From contig JARJHS010000005.1 in the NCBI GenBank assembly GCA_029269725.1, positions 354,608 to 418,607 on the forward strand: DNA of 64,000 nt, read 5' to 3'. Made by a program: the position numbers and the translations under genes. This document shows, one piece after another, positions 1-8,820 of the stretch (the first letter of the stretch is position 1; each line of letters begins with the position of its first letter). Origin of the DNA: Pollutibacter soli. Its GTDB lineage: Bacteria; Bacteroidota; Bacteroidia; Chitinophagales; Chitinophagaceae. The notes under the pieces were generated by a model. That model was given only the letters and a program-made list of their open reading frames with translations, was not told the origin of the DNA and ran no database searches.

Positions 1-1
1 G

Positions 2-544
2 ACAGGCATCTACTCCTGTCTTGACAGCCGTGCTAAAGATGAAAAACCAAAACCAATTACCCAGGAAGAAAAAGTAAAACGCGGTGAATACCTCGTGAGC
101 TCCATTGGTTGTGACGATTGTCATTCTCCCAAAAAATTGGGTCCCAACGGTGAGCCGGAGGTTATCTCTGAACTGCGATTATCCGGATACCCGTCTTCAA
201 GATCCATTCAAAAGCCAGACAGTAATGTAATCAAACAAGGATGGATGTTGTTTGGTACCGACCTGACTTCTGCTGCAGGTCCATGGGGTATGAGCTTCGC
301 AGCTAATCTCACGTCTGATGCAAGTGGTATCGGCAACTGGACGGAGGATCAGTTTGTATATGCCATCAGGAAGGGCAAATTAAAAGGACTGGAGAATAGT
401 CGCGCGATTCTCCCGCCTATGCCCTGGTTTGTGTACAGAAATCTGACAGACGATGATCTGAAATCCATTTTTGCTTATCTCAAAACTGTACCTGCTGTTG
501 CTAATGTAGTGCCAGGGCCTAAACAGGTTGCAGACATTCGATAG
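2..544 (+). CDS. c-type cytochrome, 5' end cut by window edge
   Basis: The reading frame is open from the first bases of the window, so the true start lies outside it. A single heme-attachment motif CDDCH (in IGCDDCHSP) is visible about 35 codons in, and the C-terminal part (LTDDDLKSIFAYLKTVP) is typical of small c-type cytochromes. The Met of LPPMPWF is a possible axial heme ligand (inference). A Cys near the window start (IYSC) could be a lipoprotein site, but the context is cut off. Role: electron transfer in the periplasm or at the outer face of the inner membrane; the partner is unknown. The in-frame GTG at 95 is not a likely start, because it sits right at the heme motif and homology-like sequence continues upstream of it. 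Confidence 0.85.
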   Translation, partial: TGIYSCLDSRAKDEKPKPITQEEKVKRGEYLVSSIGCDDCHSPKKLGPNGEPEVISELRLSGYPSSRSIQKPDSNVIKQGWMLFGTDLTSAAGPWGMSFAANLTSDASGIGNWTEDQFVYAIRKGKLKGLENSRAILPPMPWFVYRNLTDDDLKSIFAYLKTVPAVANVVPGPKQVADIR

Positions 545-638
545 CAAATTTCAGGTGGATGAATTTATTCGAAGGCAGAGCTTGTTTGGTGGCTAAGCTT
601 GTCGGGACCAGCAAATGAGCTTTATTTAAATTGTGGTT

Positions 639-1553
639 ATGAAAAACAGGAAGAAGATTTTGGTGACAGGATATACGGGCGTGTCGTCAATCGTTGCATC
701 AGCACTTAACAATGATGGACGTTTTGCAGTAAGCGTATTGTTTACAGGAGATGAAACAACGGAATTGAAAAAGCTGGAGATGAACGGAATTCTTTCAAGA
801 CAACTTACAGCCTGGGAAACAAATCTTCTTGCTGATGCGATGAGAGGCTATGACGCAGTGTTTGGAACAACTACGGATCGTGCTTATCATAAAAATGAAT
901 TTGAATACGGTAAGAAGTTGATTGATGCTGTGAAAATAGCCGATGTGAATCATTTCGTTTTTGAATCAAGGCCGGCCTATCACGCGATCAGCAACAGTGT
1001 TTTCAGTGTACCTAATTTTGATACAAAAGCGTTGCTTGAACATTATTGCAGAACCATCGGAATCAATGCGACATTTATTCATCCTTCTTTTTATTTCGAA
1101 CATTTCTTTGATGACAAATTTCTTCGGATAGATAAAACGGGCAAACTGTATTTCGGATTTCCACAGGGAAAAACATCCTTAGCGATGTGTTCGATCAAAG
1201 ATATCGGGCAGGTAGTGACAATGATATTTCGGTTTCCCGAACAATATGTCGGCAGAGTAGTAGGAATTGTTGGAGATGAAAGAAGCTGCACAGAATATGC
1301 TTCGATATTTTCAGAAATTCTAAAAGTGAATGTGGAGTACAGGAATATGTCGAATACTGAATATATCCTCAATGGCGGTTCGGCAGAGTGGGCGGATATG
1401 TTTGATGTACAGAGAATTTTTATAAAAAGCAGAAGTCGTGAGCTGATCGAAAGTTATGGACTTAACCCGGCAATGACATCGTTCCGCAGATGGGTAAAGA
1501 GAAATAGGAATCAATTAAGGGAATTGATTGAATCCGGGGAATTCAGGCAATAG
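639..1553 (+). CDS. NmrA-like NAD(P)-binding protein
   Basis: A protein of about 304 residues that opens with a Rossmann beta strand and loop (KKILVTGYTGVSS), as in NmrA/SDR-type atypical NAD(P)-binding proteins. The third glycine of the usual GxxGxxG is replaced by Ser, which is common in regulatory NmrA relatives. The segment HFVFESRPAYH occupies the place of the usual HFVYTS strand. The frame also opens at a GTG six bases upstream (633), but ATG 639 gives the expected N-terminus. These proteins either reduce small substrates or sense the NAD(P) redox state; the sequence does not say which. The gene stands alone, about 95 bases after the cytochrome gene. Confidence 0.75.
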   Translation: MKNRKKILVTGYTGVSSIVASALNNDGRFAVSVLFTGDETTELKKLEMNGILSRQLTAWETNLLADAMRGYDAVFGTTTDRAYHKNEFEYGKKLIDAVKIADVNHFVFESRPAYHAISNSVFSVPNFDTKALLEHYCRTIGINATFIHPSFYFEHFFDDKFLRIDKTGKLYFGFPQGKTSLAMCSIKDIGQVVTMIFRFPEQYVGRVVGIVGDERSCTEYASIFSEILKVNVEYRNMSNTEYILNGGSAEWADMFDVQRIFIKSRSRELIESYGLNPAMTSFRRWVKRNRNQLRELIESGEFRQ

Positions 1554-2021
1554 GTAATAGGCAACGGGCAAAAGGAAACAGACGCCGATTAAAAGTCCTA
1601 TACGAACGATGATCTCATAGCCATGATTTCATTCATGTGGTACAAGGAAATAGGATTTTTGACGCAAATCATGCATTGAAATACCAGGAGGATTCAATTG
1701 CCCCGGGCTTCAGCTGTGATGAAGGGAAATAAAAGAATCCGGGCTTTGGCCCGGGAGAGAAGGAATTCAAAAGCGCGGCAACTACGGATAAAAAATGAAG
1801 GTTTTCAATTTGATTTCCTTTGAACTTATTTCAACAAACAATAGTCACGTTCCGGGAAAATGTAACATCACCATAGTCTGCTGATCTCCTAAACTCGCAA
1901 AAACTACTACTGTCCGCCGTCTACCGTGTACTGTCTGTCCGTATGAATTGACGAAATCGACGTATGAATTGTAAAAATCGACGAATCAACTGGGCGAAAG
2001 GCTGGGCTCGGTGCGTTAAAT
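1554..2021. other. 468-base gap without a supported gene
   Basis: No convincing ORF on either strand. It holds a low-complexity purine-rich start (AATAGGCAACGGGCAAAAGG), a candidate palindromic element at about 1700-1755 (GCCCCGGGCT ... CCGGGCTTTGGCCCGGG), and a 21-bp tandem duplication at 1941-1982. A promoter for the sensor kinase gene at 2022 should lie here, but no strong TTTG...TAnnTTTG pair was identified. Confidence 0.5.
1941..1982. repeat. 21-bp tandem duplication
   Basis: Two adjacent 21-bp units, both beginning GTATGAATTG and ending AATCGAC, differ at three central positions. The pair ends about 40 bases before the kinase start codon. It may be a small slippage duplication or a paired regulator site; nothing else distinguishes these. 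Confidence 0.7.
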
Positions 2022-5000
2022 TTGATTATCAAAAAGATATCGCTTTTTACAGGGATTTTTAGCGTTGCATTTTTCGCCCTTATTGCACTGAAAAGCCTGG
2101 CTCAGAAGCCGGGCAATTTTTCATTTGCCCATATTACAACGACCAATGGATTGATGAACAACACCATCCACTCCGTCGTCCAGGATAAAAACGGGTATAT
2201 CTGGATTGGAAGTTCGGGTGGGTTACAACGCTACGACGGTATCCGGTTCAAAACTTTCAGATCTAACAGGGAAGACAGCAGTTCTTTCCCAAACAATCTC
2301 ATCTTCCAGGTGATAATGGATTATACCGGCAATCTCTGGCTGCTGTTCAATGAAGGAAAGGTTGGATTGTTCGACACACATAACTTTAAATTCACAGAAT
2401 CGAAAGTCGTTCCTGATAATATCAATTCGCTGAAGACTTCGGTTATGCGCCTCGTTAAGGACGACTCTAACCATGTTTTTCTTGTGCTGGGTGGGGCTGA
2501 AGTGCTGACTTTAAACCGGAAGACAAATACATTTTCACAGGCTGGTAATTTTTTCAGTGTGCCAGACAAAAGCTATCCCGCCGATTTCGTTCACCAACCG
2601 GGTACATCGTACTATTGGATCGCCCTGCAGAGTGGGCATCTCGCAGTTTACAATCGTGCTACCGGGAAACTCAACACCCGGGAAGATCATGAGCCACATT
2701 TGAAAATCCTCGAAAAGGATATTGAGGGCCTGCATCCGTCTTTTATGTTTTTTGATACCAATGACCGATTCTGGTTTACTTCCTGGGGGCCAGGTATTCC
2801 GCTCATTTATTGCTGGGACCTGAAAAATCAGAAATGGATTTTGAATAAAGCAGAGTTTCACACAGAACTAAAAACCTATTACGAAGTCAACGGATTTTTT
2901 CAGCAATGCGATGGCACAATCTGGGCAAAGGGGGCAAGAGTGATGGCCTGGTATGATGAAAAGAATAACAGGTTTCGTCATGTAGAGAACAGTCATCGTA
3001 CTGAGAGGAGTATCAGTTTCGATGGAGTTCAATGCCTGTATGAAGATGCAAAGAAAAATATCTGGGTCGGCACAACAAATGATGGTTTGTACAGATTTAA
3101 TCCCGAAAAGCAATTTTTCCTGAATATTCCTCACATCAACAGAAAGACAGGTCAGCAGGGTACAGGCACCGTAATGTCGGTTATGCCTACAGGTTGGGGA
3201 ACTGTATTCACCGGTGCCTGGTCGGATGGACTCTATGAATACGATATGGATTTTAATCTTCTTCCGTTGTCGTTGAAAAAATATGATATTTCCGATCCTC
3301 CATCCATGTGGTCAATGGCGACATCGCGGGATAAAAATTATTTCTGGATGTCGGCGCAGCCGGGCATTTATAAAGTCAACCGGCAGGAAAGATCGTTTCA
3401 GCTTTTTCTGCCTGATCCGGTTTCAAAAAAAACGATCAGGCAGCTTGTTGAAGACAATGCCGGAAGTCTCTGGATGGGCTTGCAGTACGGTGGAGTTTTC
3501 AAATGGCAGGCAGATGAAAATGGCAGATTAATTGGCGATACTGTAAGAAGAATCAGGCCTGTACCTGATCTTGAGCTGGTAAACAAGGTTTACCACGATA
3601 CGCAGGACCAGATCTGGGTCGGCACGGCGACATCCGGTGTGTATGTTTTTGATGCGAAAACGGATAGCCTGAAATTGCATTTGTCGAGAGAAGCGGCAGA
3701 TTGGCGTAAGTTGCCTGAACCCGGTGTTTCATCTATCCTGCAGTACGATGAGAAAACATATATAATCACCACGGGTACTTATGTTTTACTATATAAAACT
3801 GATCAGAATAAATTAATCACCATACATGATTTCCGTGATCTTTCTGTATTCATTGCGTCCACAGAAAAAGATAAAAACGGCTATGTATGGATTTCGACAA
3901 CGGGTGGTTTATTCAGGTACAATATCCTCAATGATATGTTTGTCTGGTTCCGGAAATCAGATGGAATTGATAATGAAAATTTCAGCCTGAGTTCTTCCCG
4001 CATGTTACCTGATGGTCGCATGGTTTTTGGCGCAAGTGATCAGTTTGTTGTATTTGATCCTTCTAAGATTGATATCAACAATTCTTTCCCGGAGATAAAG
4101 ATCACGGATATCCGTGTACACAATAAAAGCATGCTTGTCGATTCTTTAAACAATTTGCCGAGAGTCGAATTTGAACATCACCTGAATTCAATAGTCTTCG
4201 AATTCTCTTCGCTCACTTTCGGTACAGCATACATCGATGTGAAATACAAACTGGAAGGCATTGACCAGGACTGGCTCATGGCTGATGAACATTATCAGGC
4301 CGTGTATTCTTATCTGCCTCCGGGGAACTATACATTTCTTGTACGCAGCGAAAATGCAGAAGGTACTTCGGGTAATAAGATGACGAGATTCAATTTTACA
4401 ATCCTGCGTCCATTTTACCAGACCTGGTGGTTCTATTCCATACTCGCTTTATTGGCGGTGTTGCTATTGTATTGGTTTGACAGAGAGAGGATGAAACGCA
4501 ATGCGGCGATACAGCAAATGCGAAGTTCAATTGCTGATAATTTGCATGATGAGGTTACGACTACGCTGAATAATATCACGATTCTGAGTGAAATAGCCAG
4601 GTTGAAAGCAGATAAGGATCTTGAGAAATCAAAAGAATATATCGATCAGATCAATGCTAAGAGCCGGAAGATGATGTACAACATGGAAGATGTGTTGTGG
4701 AGCATCGATCCGGAAAATGACAGTATGGAGAAAATGCTGTTGCGCATGCGTGAGTTTGCCCAGGGCTATGAAAAGGAATTTGATATCCCCATCGAATTGC
4801 AGATGGATCCGAAACTGAACAGGATAAAACTGGATATGCTGAAGCGGCAGGAGTTATTCTTCATTTTTAAGGATGCTATGAACTGCATGATCAGGGGATT
4901 CAAGGGAGAGAAGGTGAATATCAGTATGGATATCGAAAGTAAAATTCTTGTTTTGAAAATGAGAGCTGAAAAATCATGTGATGATTCGATGGTTGACAGG

Positions 5001-5114
5001 AATTGCATACACCTGAAAGACATCAGGAAAAGGGCAGCAGTATTAAAGGCACCAGTAGAGTTTATACCAGACAGCAGGTTTGTTTCTTTAATCCTGCAGG
5101 TGGATGTGGGTTAG
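2022..5114 (+). CDS. propeller/Y_Y_Y sensor kinase with degenerate ATPase domain
   Basis: A 1030-residue sensor. Domains in order: signal peptide (cut after SLAQ, residue about 27); periplasmic two-component-regulator propeller repeats (for example GYIWIGSSGGLQRYDG) to about residue 680; Y_Y_Y domain at about 690-795; one membrane helix at about 801-825; and a HisKA_3-type dimerisation helix whose phospho-acceptor His842 sits in NLHDEVTTTLNN. The C-terminal ATPase region is badly degraded. The N box reads KDAMNCMIRGF instead of KEAINNAVKHS, the DNGxGF box is absent (KMRAEKSCDD), and no GxGL or GTG box remains. It therefore probably receives phosphate from, or regulates, another kinase rather than autophosphorylating (inference). 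The start is TTG 2022: the frame is closed by a stop at 1965-1967 and TTG gives a clean signal peptide. Nineteen bases separate it from the next kinase gene. Confidence 0.85.
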   Translation: MIIKKISLFTGIFSVAFFALIALKSLAQKPGNFSFAHITTTNGLMNNTIHSVVQDKNGYIWIGSSGGLQRYDGIRFKTFRSNREDSSSFPNNLIFQVIMDYTGNLWLLFNEGKVGLFDTHNFKFTESKVVPDNINSLKTSVMRLVKDDSNHVFLVLGGAEVLTLNRKTNTFSQAGNFFSVPDKSYPADFVHQPGTSYYWIALQSGHLAVYNRATGKLNTREDHEPHLKILEKDIEGLHPSFMFFDTNDRFWFTSWGPGIPLIYCWDLKNQKWILNKAEFHTELKTYYEVNGFFQQCDGTIWAKGARVMAWYDEKNNRFRHVENSHRTERSISFDGVQCLYEDAKKNIWVGTTNDGLYRFNPEKQFFLNIPHINRKTGQQGTGTVMSVMPTGWGTVFTGAWSDGLYEYDMDFNLLPLSLKKYDISDPPSMWSMATSRDKNYFWMSAQPGIYKVNRQERSFQLFLPDPVSKKTIRQLVEDNAGSLWMGLQYGGVFKWQADENGRLIGDTVRRIRPVPDLELVNKVYHDTQDQIWVGTATSGVYVFDAKTDSLKLHLSREAADWRKLPEPGVSSILQYDEKTYIITTGTYVLLYKTDQNKLITIHDFRDLSVFIASTEKDKNGYVWISTTGGLFRYNILNDMFVWFRKSDGIDNENFSLSSSRMLPDGRMVFGASDQFVVFDPSKIDINNSFPEIKITDIRVHNKSMLVDSLNNLPRVEFEHHLNSIVFEFSSLTFGTAYIDVKYKLEGIDQDWLMADEHYQAVYSYLPPGNYTFLVRSENAEGTSGNKMTRFNFTILRPFYQTWWFYSILALLAVLLLYWFDRERMKRNAAIQQMRSSIADNLHDEVTTTLNNITILSEIARLKADKDLEKSKEYIDQINAKSRKMMYNMEDVLWSIDPENDSMEKMLLRMREFAQGYEKEFDIPIELQMDPKLNRIKLDMLKRQELFFIFKDAMNCMIRGFKGEKVNISMDIESKILVLKMRAEKSCDDSMVDRNCIHLKDIRKRAAVLKAPVEFIPDSRFVSLILQVDVG

Positions 5115-5133
5115 ATAAAATGTTGATGAAAAT

Positions 5134-6192
5134 ATGCGTTTGACGCTACCTCAATATAACAGCAAAGATTACCTGGTGCTTGCAGCAGTGATAGTACCGT
5201 ATACCCTTTTGCTGAACAGCGTCATCTTAGGATCTGCATACTTTGAAAAGTACAGTACATTTTCTGAAACATCACTTATTACCATACTCACTTTCATTGT
5301 ATATTTTATTATTTGTGGTGCTGTTGCTGTACGTCTGAAGAAAAGGTTCAGTGATGAATCACAGGATACAATTCGTCTCACCGCAATGATCATCATTTTT
5401 CTCCTGTTGTCGGGTCTTTATCTTCTGTTGCTCTTCAATATTTTTACCAGGCTCTCCTACATGAGTGTGGACGGAATCGATGATGCGTTCATATGGGCAT
5501 TTATCGGTCAGTCGATCATCAACATTTTTATTACTTTTTTAATGGAGGGCATTGCACGATTCGATAAGTGGAAACGAAAGCTGGATGAGACACATCAGCT
5601 GCAGCATTATTATCAGCAGAGCCAGATGCAAGGGCTCAAGAACCAGGTGAATCCGCATTTCCTGTTCAATAGTTTGAATTCACTTTCGAGTCTGATCTCT
5701 GAAGATGAGGACGAAGCAGAGACATTCCTGAATGAGATGAGCAAAGTTTATCGTTACATGCTCAGGAATGATACTGATCATCTGGTTCCATTAAAAGATG
5801 AGCTGGATTTTCTTCATTCCTATTTCCATTTATTAAAGGCCAGGTATGGTGATAGTATGCAGCTGAAAGTGGAACTCTCAGAACCGGTACGCGAAATGCT
5901 GCTCCCACCATTGACCCTTCAGACGATCGTTGAAAATGCATATAGTCTCAATGCCATCAGTAAAAAAGATCCGCTGGAGATTTCGTTGTTTGCAGAGGAT
6001 GATCAAACGCTGGTGATCCGCAATAATGTGAAGGCAAAAATGCTGACTGAAAATCTCGATTTCGATGCGGGGCTTGATTTGCTTGTGAAGAAATACCAGG
6101 CGCTGGGTAGCAGACAACTGGTGATTGAAGATGCATCAACAGAGCGTATTATACATATTCCACTCATTCCTAAAAAAACGGAGGTGAAGTGA
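5134..6192 (+). CDS. LytS-family membrane kinase, probably inactive
   Basis: A 352-residue protein with about four N-terminal membrane helices (residues about 15-145) followed by a His_kinase (PF06580) region. The H box is intact (QVNPHFLFNSLNSL, His175). The N box has lost its Lys-His pair (VENAYSLNAISKKDPL against the usual VENAVKHN) and the usual GIGLxNIxxRY is AGLDLLVKKY. ATP binding is therefore doubtful. It is clearly a paralogue of the next gene, which has kept these motifs. It lies in one operon with its neighbours: 19 bases after the propeller kinase and overlapping the next start by one base. It may act as a dimer partner of the active kinase (inference). Confidence 0.85.
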   Translation: MRLTLPQYNSKDYLVLAAVIVPYTLLLNSVILGSAYFEKYSTFSETSLITILTFIVYFIICGAVAVRLKKRFSDESQDTIRLTAMIIIFLLLSGLYLLLLFNIFTRLSYMSVDGIDDAFIWAFIGQSIINIFITFLMEGIARFDKWKRKLDETHQLQHYYQQSQMQGLKNQVNPHFLFNSLNSLSSLISEDEDEAETFLNEMSKVYRYMLRNDTDHLVPLKDELDFLHSYFHLLKARYGDSMQLKVELSEPVREMLLPPLTLQTIVENAYSLNAISKKDPLEISLFAEDDQTLVIRNNVKAKMLTENLDFDAGLDLLVKKYQALGSRQLVIEDASTERIIHIPLIPKKTEVK

Positions 6193-7289
6193 TGCAGGAA
6201 TGGTATAAACCCACACGGCTCCAGATCTATTCTTTCGTATACTCCATACCGGTGGTTGCTTTCCTGGCAAACTATATTCTGTATGGAAACCGGATATTTG
6301 ACGATATCAATATCTGGATCATCTCGTATCCGTTGATCATTATACTTTGCCTGGCTTTCTGGCGAGGGCATGTAACGATCGGTAACTGGGTGAGGCATCG
6401 ATATCCAAAACTCGAACAAACACGTATCAGAATAATGATCATGGCATTGCTGGTGATTCCTACGATGTCAGCATCTGTTCTGCTCATTTTCTTTTTTTAT
6501 GATTTCCTTCATATCCTCGGCTACGAAATCAATGCACAGGATATTAAGCAGGGTATATTCGTAGGGTTCTCCATCAATCTTGTTTTTGAAACCTTGTTTG
6601 AGGCCGATTATGCACTCGGGAAGTACAAGGAAACGGTGGAAGAAAAACGGGTCATGCAGGAACTGTCTGTTTTTCGTGAATTTGATATGCTGAAAAACCA
6701 GGTGAACCCGCACTTCCTTTTCAATTGCTTTAATACATTGTCATCATTAATTTCGGAAGATAAAGAGAAAGCTGAGCAGTTCCTGGATGAACTCAGTAAA
6801 GTATATCGCTACTTGCTGCGGAATAATCAGAGCGAACTGAGTACCGTCGAGAATGAGATCCGGTTCATCGATTCTTACTTTCGATTATTGCAGACAAGGC
6901 ATGGAGACGCTGTACAGCTGAACATGGAAATCGACAGGATGTACAAGCCCTATCTTCTTCCTTCATTGAGTTTACAGTTGCTGGTAGAGAATGCGGTAAA
7001 GCACAATGCGCTTTCAAAAAATAAACCATTGGTGATAGATATTTTCACTACTGCAGGAAATAAGCTCGTTGTAAATAATAACCTTCAGCGCAGAGCAGTA
7101 AAGGCACCCAGTAATAACGTTGGCCTTGAAAATATTAAAGCAAAATACGAATTGCTCGGTCAGGAAGGTTTTCAGGTGCTGGAAGATGAAAGAAATTTTA
7201 CTGTCGTGTTGCCTTTGATCTGGAACAACACCAGTGATTCCGGCAACAGGAATTTTCAGTCGGACGAACGAAAAAAAATGATTCAGTAA
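6192..7289 (+). CDS. LytS-family membrane histidine kinase
   Basis: A protein of about 365 residues. Four predicted N-terminal membrane helices are followed by a His_kinase (PF06580) module with H box QVNPHFLFNCFNTL (His174) and a normal N box (VENAVKHNALSKNKPL). It also has the shortened ATP lid usual in this Bacteroidota subfamily (VVNNNLQRR ... NVGLENIKAKYELL). Of the three kinases in this operon it is the only one with recognisable ATP-binding motifs, so it is the likely phosphate source. ATG 6192 overlaps the preceding TGA (TGATG), indicating translational coupling; a GTG one codon earlier is also possible. The response regulator starts three bases after its stop. Confidence 0.88.
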   Translation: MQEWYKPTRLQIYSFVYSIPVVAFLANYILYGNRIFDDINIWIISYPLIIILCLAFWRGHVTIGNWVRHRYPKLEQTRIRIMIMALLVIPTMSASVLLIFFFYDFLHILGYEINAQDIKQGIFVGFSINLVFETLFEADYALGKYKETVEEKRVMQELSVFREFDMLKNQVNPHFLFNCFNTLSSLISEDKEKAEQFLDELSKVYRYLLRNNQSELSTVENEIRFIDSYFRLLQTRHGDAVQLNMEIDRMYKPYLLPSLSLQLLVENAVKHNALSKNKPLVIDIFTTAGNKLVVNNNLQRRAVKAPSNNVGLENIKAKYELLGQEGFQVLEDERNFTVVLPLIWNNTSDSGNRNFQSDERKKMIQ

Positions 7290-7292
7290 TTT

Positions 7293-7658
7293 ATGCAAAT
7301 ACTTATAGTTGAAGACGAGGATCTCGCCGTACGGAAACTTCAGAAGATGCTCTCTCTTATTGAGCCGCGACTGAATATCGCAGGCGTTACAGACAGCATT
7401 GTCTCAACTGTTGCCTGGTTGAAATCAAATCCTGTTCCGGATCTGATTTTCATGGATATTGAGTTGAGCGATGGTCAGAGTTTTGAAATTTTCCGCCGCG
7501 TACAGATCGATTCACCTGTAGTTTTCACCACTTCGTATGATGAATCATCCATAAAAGCATTTGATCTTGGCAGCAAGCACTATTTACTGAAGCCGATACA
7601 AAAGGATGAACTGGAAAACATTGTCCGAAAATTTTTTCACCCGGTATCCGATACTTGA
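7293..7658 (+). CDS. receiver-only response regulator (no LytTR domain)
   Basis: A 121-residue CheY-like receiver with the full phosphorylation set: acidic pocket VEDED (residues 7-8), phospho-acceptor Asp55 in FMDIEL, the Thr switch in FTTSYDE and Lys in LLKPIQK. LytS-type kinases are normally paired with regulators of about 240-250 residues that end in a LytTR DNA-binding domain. Here the protein stops just after the last receiver helix. The TGA stop is at the tip of a perfect 17-bp inverted repeat. No LytTR-like sequence is readable in the 220 bases downstream. It may signal by protein contact or be a truncated regulator. Confidence 0.85.
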   Translation: MQILIVEDEDLAVRKLQKMLSLIEPRLNIAGVTDSIVSTVAWLKSNPVPDLIFMDIELSDGQSFEIFRRVQIDSPVVFTTSYDESSIKAFDLGSKHYLLKPIQKDELENIVRKFFHPVSDT

Positions 7659-7675
7659 AAGTATCGGATACCGGG
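7640..7675. repeat. perfect 17-bp inverted repeat spanning a stop codon
   Basis: The arms CCCGGTATCCGATACTT (7640-7656) and their exact complement (7659-7675) are separated by two bases. The TGA of the receiver gene is 7656-7658. No T-run follows, so it is not a standard intrinsic terminator. It could be a palindromic repeat that inserted and cut the regulator short, or an RNA-stabilising hairpin. Confidence 0.85.
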
Positions 7676-7879
7676 GAACTTTCGCCAAATTTCGCAGGCA
7701 GATCAATTCAAAAATCCGTTTTTTTCTTTTTTGGGGATGTATTAATCCCCGTTGGTTAAGAGTGAATTCCCCTTGTTTTCTCAATTCATCCGCGATTCAA
7801 TCATTCCATACATCCTTGCCTTTGCACCAAAATAGTTCTGATCCATCTTTACGTCATCAACAGAAAAACAGACAGGATC

Positions 7880-8719
7880 ATGAAACCGAAAACATTTAAA
7901 TCGCAGATGGTGATGCTCAGAATTTGTATCGTCACTTTTATTCTTGTTATCGCCAGCTTTTTCCTTTTCTCATTCACGGTAAAGAAAATGGCCGATGATT
8001 TCCTGGCGCAATTGGGAATAAATAAATCTGCTGCAGACGAGAAAATAACGAACAGTGTATTAGGGGGAAGCCTCGATGCCTATGGCTTGCGAAATGTAAA
8101 AAATATCGTGAAAACAAGCAGGACGGCAGTTACAAATGATCTTCTCAATTATACGAAGAAGTATCTCTCCTCTGATGCATTCCTGAAACAGTATGCCGAA
8201 ATGAAACTGAATGATAAACCCGAGATGCAAAAAGTGCAGACTGCGGAAGAAATGCGTAAATCAATGGTTGATGCATATAAAAAGAGCATCGAAGCAACAG
8301 AAGTTTCTCTCAAAACTGCTGATGCAAATATGAAACCCATGTTTGAAAAATTACTCGAGGATGCAAAGAAAGCTTTGAAAGATGCAGAGGATCCGAACAA
8401 CAAACAGATAGCTAATTATGCAAAGAATTACGAAGGGATGATGAAGAGTATGGAAACTGGATATCAGTATCAGTTGGCAGAATGGGAAAAAAGATATCCT
8501 GCTGATGCAAAAGTGTATATCAAAAGAAGACTGGAAGAATTTATGAATGAAACAAAGGATATAGATTTCAGCGCGGAATTGAAAGAAAAGGATGGGATGA
8601 AGGTTTTTGTAAACCCTGCTTATGAAAGGAAAAGCGATCGTTGGAAGATGGCATATCGGGCTGGCAAAGAAGTGGTTGAACCTGCAAGGAAATTCGTAGC
8701 TGCCTGGCTTGCCGAATAA
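7880..8719 (+). CDS. membrane-anchored protein of unknown function
   Basis: 279 residues, family not recognised. An N-terminal membrane helix (ICIVTFILVIASFFLFSF, residues about 13-30) is followed by a long charged, mostly helical region rich in Lys, Ala, Glu and Met, with a possible coiled coil at about 120-190. The last 60 residues are compact and contain conserved-looking motifs (KRRLEEFMNETKDIDF, FVNPAYERKSDRWK). It is probably anchored in the inner membrane with the helical part in the periplasm. It lies 221 bases after the receiver gene in the same direction, so it may or may not share its promoter. A good intrinsic terminator follows. Confidence 0.7.
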   Translation: MKPKTFKSQMVMLRICIVTFILVIASFFLFSFTVKKMADDFLAQLGINKSAADEKITNSVLGGSLDAYGLRNVKNIVKTSRTAVTNDLLNYTKKYLSSDAFLKQYAEMKLNDKPEMQKVQTAEEMRKSMVDAYKKSIEATEVSLKTADANMKPMFEKLLEDAKKALKDAEDPNNKQIANYAKNYEGMMKSMETGYQYQLAEWEKRYPADAKVYIKRRLEEFMNETKDIDFSAELKEKDGMKVFVNPAYERKSDRWKMAYRAGKEVVEPARKFVAAWLAE

Positions 8720-8782
8720 AAATGTCAGAATCAGTCAGAAAGGAAAATATTCAGGAGGATAGTAGTTTGGTTCAAAGGGTAT

Positions 8783-8820
8783 AAGCGCAATTGTTTCGGC
8801 AATTACGCTTTTTTATTTTT
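8783..8820 (+). terminator. intrinsic terminator after the unknown membrane protein
   Basis: An 11-bp stem with one mismatch (AAGCGCAATTG / CAATTACGCTT) and loop TTTCGG is followed by a T-rich tail (TTTTTTATTTTT). The tail covers the stop codon of the convergent DUF1801 gene at 8813-8815. Confidence 0.85.

Noticed and set aside
2022-5114. Hybrid two-component system (HTCS) controlling polysaccharide use
   Set aside because: No receiver or AraC domain after the kinase part and no SusCD genes beside it.
7606-7899. 97-codon plus-strand frame across the palindrome
   Set aside because: It overlaps the receiver gene in another frame, then runs through non-coding sequence; composition is unlike a protein and it ends inside the next gene.
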